DNA of 64,000 nt from Roseiarcus sp036489975. Its GTDB lineage: Bacteria; Pseudomonadota; Alphaproteobacteria; Rhizobiales; Beijerinckiaceae. The stretch's first letter is position 1. Every line of letters begins with the position of its first letter. Location: positions 1 to 64,000 of the forward strand of contig DASXES010000053.1 in assembly GCA_036489975.1 (NCBI GenBank). Direction: 5' to 3'. The position numbers were made by a program, and so were the translations under genes. Below the pieces are notes generated by a model. The model saw nothing but the letters and a program-made list of their open reading frames with translations, did not search any database and was not told the DNA's origin. Shown in pieces: positions 63,816 to 64,000 of this stretch.

Positions 63816-64000
63816 ATGGAGCTGGCCGAGGCGAGAGCCGAAGGCGCGGGTCATGATGCGGACCTCCAGGCCTCCGCTCTGCTGGCGGTTCAGGGGCTGA
63901 CGATCCGGTTCGGCGGCGTGACCGCGCTTGACGACGTCTCCTTCGCGGTCGCGCGCGGCGCGATCTGCGGCTTGATCGGCCCGAACGGCGCTGGCAAGAC
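63816..64000 (+). CDS. ABC transporter ATPase, LivG-like (3' end outside window)
   Basis: 61 codons are visible from ATG 63816. LLAVQGLTIRFGGVTALDDVSFAVARG and Walker A GPNGAGKT at the edge show an ABC ATPase. The RFGGVTAL segment is typical of LivG in branched-chain amino-acid type importers. The gene continues to the right, so the rest cannot be judged. The 129-bp gap before it holds no other gene. Confidence 0.8.
   Translation, partial: MELAEARAEGAGHDADLQASALLAVQGLTIRFGGVTALDDVSFAVARGAICGLIGPNGAGK

Overview
The window is GC-rich, densely packed chromosomal DNA from an alphaproteobacterium, most likely a Hyphomicrobiales/Rhizobiales member near Beijerinckiaceae or Methylocystaceae. That placement is inference, from the cycHJKL-type order of the cytochrome c maturation genes, a LexA box of the GTTC-N7-GTTC kind, the sarcosine oxidase operon and a hairpin repeat of the kind I recall from related genomes. 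No rRNA, CRISPR array or intact mobile element was seen. The only tRNA found is that for selenocysteine.

Layout. 0-5.7 kb: a DUF58 / BatA-DUF4159 / glutamine-amidotransferase-like membrane operon, cut at the left edge and ending at a strong terminator. 5.7-6.3 kb: a gene-poor gap with a LexA-controlled promoter. 6.3-12 kb: a feruloyl-CoA-synthase-like ligase and a crotonase on the minus strand, separated by a plus-strand ArsR / SRPBCC / DUF899 / DUF899 / small membrane protein operon with its own operators. 12-20.3 kb: a minus-strand demethylation block (dimethylglycine-dehydrogenase-like flavoprotein, TetR regulator, soxB, an ABM-domain protein, soxD, soxA, soxG) that takes methyl groups from dimethylglycine and sarcosine towards glycine and one-carbon units. 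20.7-25.4 kb: an exopolysaccharide export set (outer-membrane barrel, Wza-like export protein, chain-length protein, EpsG-like kinase with a ruined P-loop). 25.4-28.3 kb: cysG, an Mrp/ApbC Fe-S carrier and DUF971. 28.5-32.3 kb: a ribose-type ABC importer.

33-38 kb holds a formylglycine-generating enzyme and, three genes on, a cytosolic Cys-type sulfatase that is its likely substrate. 38.5-43.1 kb is a complete selenocysteine module, selA-selB-selC with selD convergent. The tRNA-Sec gene lies inside the selB reading frame. 43.4-47.6 kb is ccmI-ccmE-ccmF-ccmH, where ccmH carries an in-frame hairpin-repeat insertion in its N-terminal region. 47.9-51.4 kb is a two-gene polysaccharide synthase system (HlyD-like protein plus PilZ-tailed glycosyltransferase).

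51.5-64 kb: an acyl-CoA dehydrogenase behind a palindromic operator, two related secreted Gly/Tyr/Arg-rich repeat proteins flanking a decayed SulP transporter, a GH15 glycosidase, a penicillin-binding D,D-carboxypeptidase, a quinoprotein-like beta-propeller, two NAD-dependent epimerase-like proteins divergent from an XRE regulator, an alpha/beta hydrolase, and the start of a branched-chain amino-acid type ABC ATPase cut at the right edge.

The observations most worth following are the selB/selC overlap, the ccmH repeat insertion, the orphan LexA promoter, the near-leaderless ArsR operon with twin operators, and the paired repeat proteins around the SulP remnant.
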